64,000 nucleotides of DNA from an uncultured Desulfuromonadales bacterium (GTDB lineage: Bacteria; Desulfobacterota; Desulfuromonadia; Desulfuromonadales; Geopsychrobacteraceae). Below the pieces are notes generated by a model. The model worked only from the letters and a program-made list of their open reading frames with translations, was not told the DNA's origin and ran no database searches. Where the stretch lies: positions 1 to 64,000 of the forward strand of contig CALZHQ010000003.1 of assembly GCA_945787295.1 (NCBI GenBank). Direction: 5' to 3'. This document shows, one piece after another, positions 62,267 through 64,000 of the stretch. The position numbers and the translations under genes are program-made. Positions within the stretch are counted from its first letter, which is position 1; the number at the start of each line of letters is the position of its first letter.

Positions 62267-64000
62267 CTATGTTGCAGCCACTGATTGCTTTCCTGTTACG
62301 ACTATCGCATCAGTTTTTGGTTGAAAAAGCTGACGCACATCTTCCACGATCAGGTAGAGACAAGGCACCAGCAGCAGAGCGATCAGTGTCGCGAAGAGGA
62401 TGCCGAAACCGAGGGATATCGCCATCGGGATCAGGAAACGAGCTTGCCGGGAGGTTTCGAAAATCATTGGCATCAGCCCGCAGAAGGTGGTCAGAGTGGT
62501 CAAAAGAATCGGCCGGAAACGCAGCGCCCCGGCTTCGACCACTGCGATAAAAGCTGACGCTCCGCTCCGCCGCTGCCGGTTGGCAAAGTCGATCAGCACC
62601 AGCGAGTCGTTGACCACCACCCCGGAGAGGGCGACCACGCCGAACATACTCATGACACTCAAGCTGTAACCGAGCAGCAGGTGACCGATAACCGCGCCAA
62701 CAATGCCGAAGGGGATGCTGAACATAATAATTGCCGGTTGCAGGTAGCTGCGGAACGGGATTGCCAGTAAACCGTAAATCACCAGCAGCGCCAAACCCAG
62801 CCCTTGATACAGGCTGGTCATGCTTTCGGCCATGTCAGCCTGCTTGCCTGCAAAGCTATAGGCCAGCCCTGGATAGCGCTCTGCCAGTTGTGGCAACGCA
62901 TCCGCCAGCAGGGCACTTTTGATCTGCCCGGCCTGGCTTGCCGGCCGGACATCGGCGGTGACACTGATCACTCGGCGCCCAGCGCTCCGGTCGATGCTGG
63001 TGTAAGCGCGGCCCCGCTCGATATCGACTGCTTCCCGCAACGGGATTTCGACACCGCTGGAGTTGCGCAGGATCATCTCCTCCAAATCGTACTCGGAAAT
63101 CCGCTCGCTCTTCGGTCGCCGCACCGTCACTGTTACCTCGTTACGACCGCGCTGCTGTTGCAGGACTTCGGCGCCGTCGTAAGCGTTACGGACCTGCAGT
63201 GCCACCTGCCTGGCACTCAAGCCGAGGCTCAAGCCTTCCGGGCGCATGCTGAAATCGAGCTGTTCTTTGCCCGGCGCGAATCCGTCGTTGATATCTTTGA
63301 CAATCGGGTACCCGGCCAACACTTCGGCAAGGTCCTGGCCAGCCTGCTCCAGGGTCTCCAGGTTGCCATGGCTCAACTCCAGGGTGAGCGCTTTCCCGGA
63401 GCCGGGGCCACCGGAATCAGACTGAAAGGTGATGGTTTCAAGCCCGCTGATTTCGCCGGTCATTTGCCGCCATTCCTGGGTGAATTCTGCTGTCGAAATA
63501 GCGCGATCTTGCGGATCGACTAGGTACACTTGGATATCCAGTGTATGACTGCCAGAGGTGCCGTTGACTGAGCGACCCAGATCCGCGAAGGTGCCAAGCA
63601 CTAAGGCCTGATCCGGGTATTTTTCCGCGACCTGCGCAGCACTGTCCAGCAACCGATCCCGCACGGCTTCGGTCTGCTCAATCGCCGAACCGTAGGGCAA
63701 TGCAACCTGCACCTGGGCAAAGTCCGCTTCTATTTTCGGGAACATGGTCATTCCCATCCGACCACTGACGACCAGCGAAGCTGTTAGAATCAGGACCGCG
63801 ACGGCAACGGCAACCGTCATGTAACGATACCGCAGGAGCAGCTCTAGAAATGGCGCATAACGCTGCTTGATCAAACGACTGAAACCGGTACTGAAGCGTT
63901 GCTGAAAGTTATGCAACTTGCCGAGCGGACCGCCGCGTCGATTCTCTTTCAGGTGCGCCAGGTGAGCCGGCAGGACAAACAGCGACTCGATCAATGAAAC
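62267..64000 (-). CDS. RND efflux transporter permease (N-terminus cut by window edge)
   Basis: The minus-strand frame is open to base 64000 and has no start in the window, so only about the C-terminal 577 residues are visible. Elements: periplasmic porter domain (FPKIEADFAQVQVALPYGSA, GLSLGLSARQVALQV), then transmembrane part with GVVALSGVVVNDSLVLIDFANRQR, GALRFRPILLTTLTTFCGLMP, and ending FATLIALLLVPCLYLIVED. This is a HAE1/AcrB-type, or broader RND, inner-membrane transporter. Adaptor and outer-membrane partners would be upstream beyond the window. Confidence 0.92.
   Translation of the reverse strand, partial: VSLIESLFVLPAHLAHLKENRRGGPLGKLHNFQQRFSTGFSRLIKQRYAPFLELLLRYRYMTVAVAVAVLILTASLVVSGRMGMTMFPKIEADFAQVQVALPYGSAIEQTEAVRDRLLDSAAQVAEKYPDQALVLGTFADLGRSVNGTSGSHTLDIQVYLVDPQDRAISTAEFTQEWRQMTGEISGLETITFQSDSGGPGSGKALTLELSHGNLETLEQAGQDLAEVLAGYPIVKDINDGFAPGKEQLDFSMRPEGLSLGLSARQVALQVRNAYDGAEVLQQQRGRNEVTVTVRRPKSERISEYDLEEMILRNSSGVEIPLREAVDIERGRAYTSIDRSAGRRVISVTADVRPASQAGQIKSALLADALPQLAERYPGLAYSFAGKQADMAESMTSLYQGLGLALLVIYGLLAIPFRSYLQPAIIMFSIPFGIVGAVIGHLLLGYSLSVMSMFGVVALSGVVVNDSLVLIDFANRQRRSGASAFIAVVEAGALRFRPILLTTLTTFCGLMPMIFETSRQARFLIPMAISLGFGILFATLIALLLVPCLYLIVEDVRQLFQPKTDAIVVTGKQSVAAT

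Noticed and set aside
1..64000. CRISPR array, tRNA, rRNA, prophage or insertion sequence
   Set aside because: No regular spaced direct repeats, no tRNA-like clover-leaf sequence or rRNA signature and no transposase or phage protein was found on reading.

Overview
The window looks like a chromosomal segment of a Desulfuromonadales-type bacterium (Geobacter / Desulfuromonas relatives). This is an inference from gene content and moderate GC: an AhbD-type radical-SAM heme synthase at the left edge, a flavodiiron protein, a small siroheme/Fe-S reductase, a monoheme cytochrome c, an ACT-type DAHP synthase, a threonine dehydrogenase/KBL pair and many two-component and LysR/IclR regulators. No rRNA, tRNA, CRISPR array, phage or insertion sequence was recognised. 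Both edges cut genes: ahbD at the left and an RND efflux pump at the right.

Region 1-7.5 kb: ahbD (partial), a coiled-coil exported protein, an NMO-like flavoprotein with an extra cysteine cluster, an OmpR-type two-component pair, and a cation-chloride-cotransporter-like permease followed by a strong terminator. Region 7.6-19.0 kb: a compact twelve-gene type II secretion operon on the minus strand, transcribed gspC-D-E-F-G-H-I-J-K-L-M-N, with most junctions overlapping or only a few bases apart; prepilin peptidase (gspO) and pilotin are absent. Region 19.2-29.5 kb: a rubredoxin/DUF2231 membrane protein with a small sulfite/nitrite reductase-like protein, a quinone oxidoreductase, a GLT1D1-like glycosyltransferase overlapping an atypical shikimate-kinase-like gene, CBS and TPR proteins, a LysR/YaiI pair divergent from a YceI protein, a glutathionyl-hydroquinone reductase, a DUF2817 peptidase-like protein and a double-ACT protein.

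Region 29.5-41 kb is mostly minus strand: alpha/beta hydrolase, hybrid histidine kinase and NUDIX in one run, MltA, PriA, a long inverted-repeat intergenic element, and an aminotransferase - DAHP synthase - flavodiiron run. Region 41-52.6 kb is mostly plus strand: cytochrome c - trmB - truD, a TIM-barrel isomerase-like protein, IclR regulator with two well-formed sigma70 promoters, an esterase, a DUF4019 protein, coaE (minus), a long-chain acyl-CoA ligase, then a HEAT-repeat protein overlapping an HD-GYP phosphodiesterase. These last two share a homologous N-terminal domain, and I consider this pair the best candidate for an undescribed signalling module.

Region 52.7-64 kb: ppsR-type PEP synthase regulator, kbl-tdh threonine degradation operon divergent from a LytS/LytR pair, a HAD dehalogenase, a DsbA-fold isomerase plus atypical SDR operon divergent from a LysR regulator whose reading frame shows two compensating frameshifts, and the 3' part of an RND efflux permease. 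Gene starts were moved from the longest ORF where a Shine-Dalgarno sequence, signal peptide or family alignment favoured an internal start; these choices are stated per entry.
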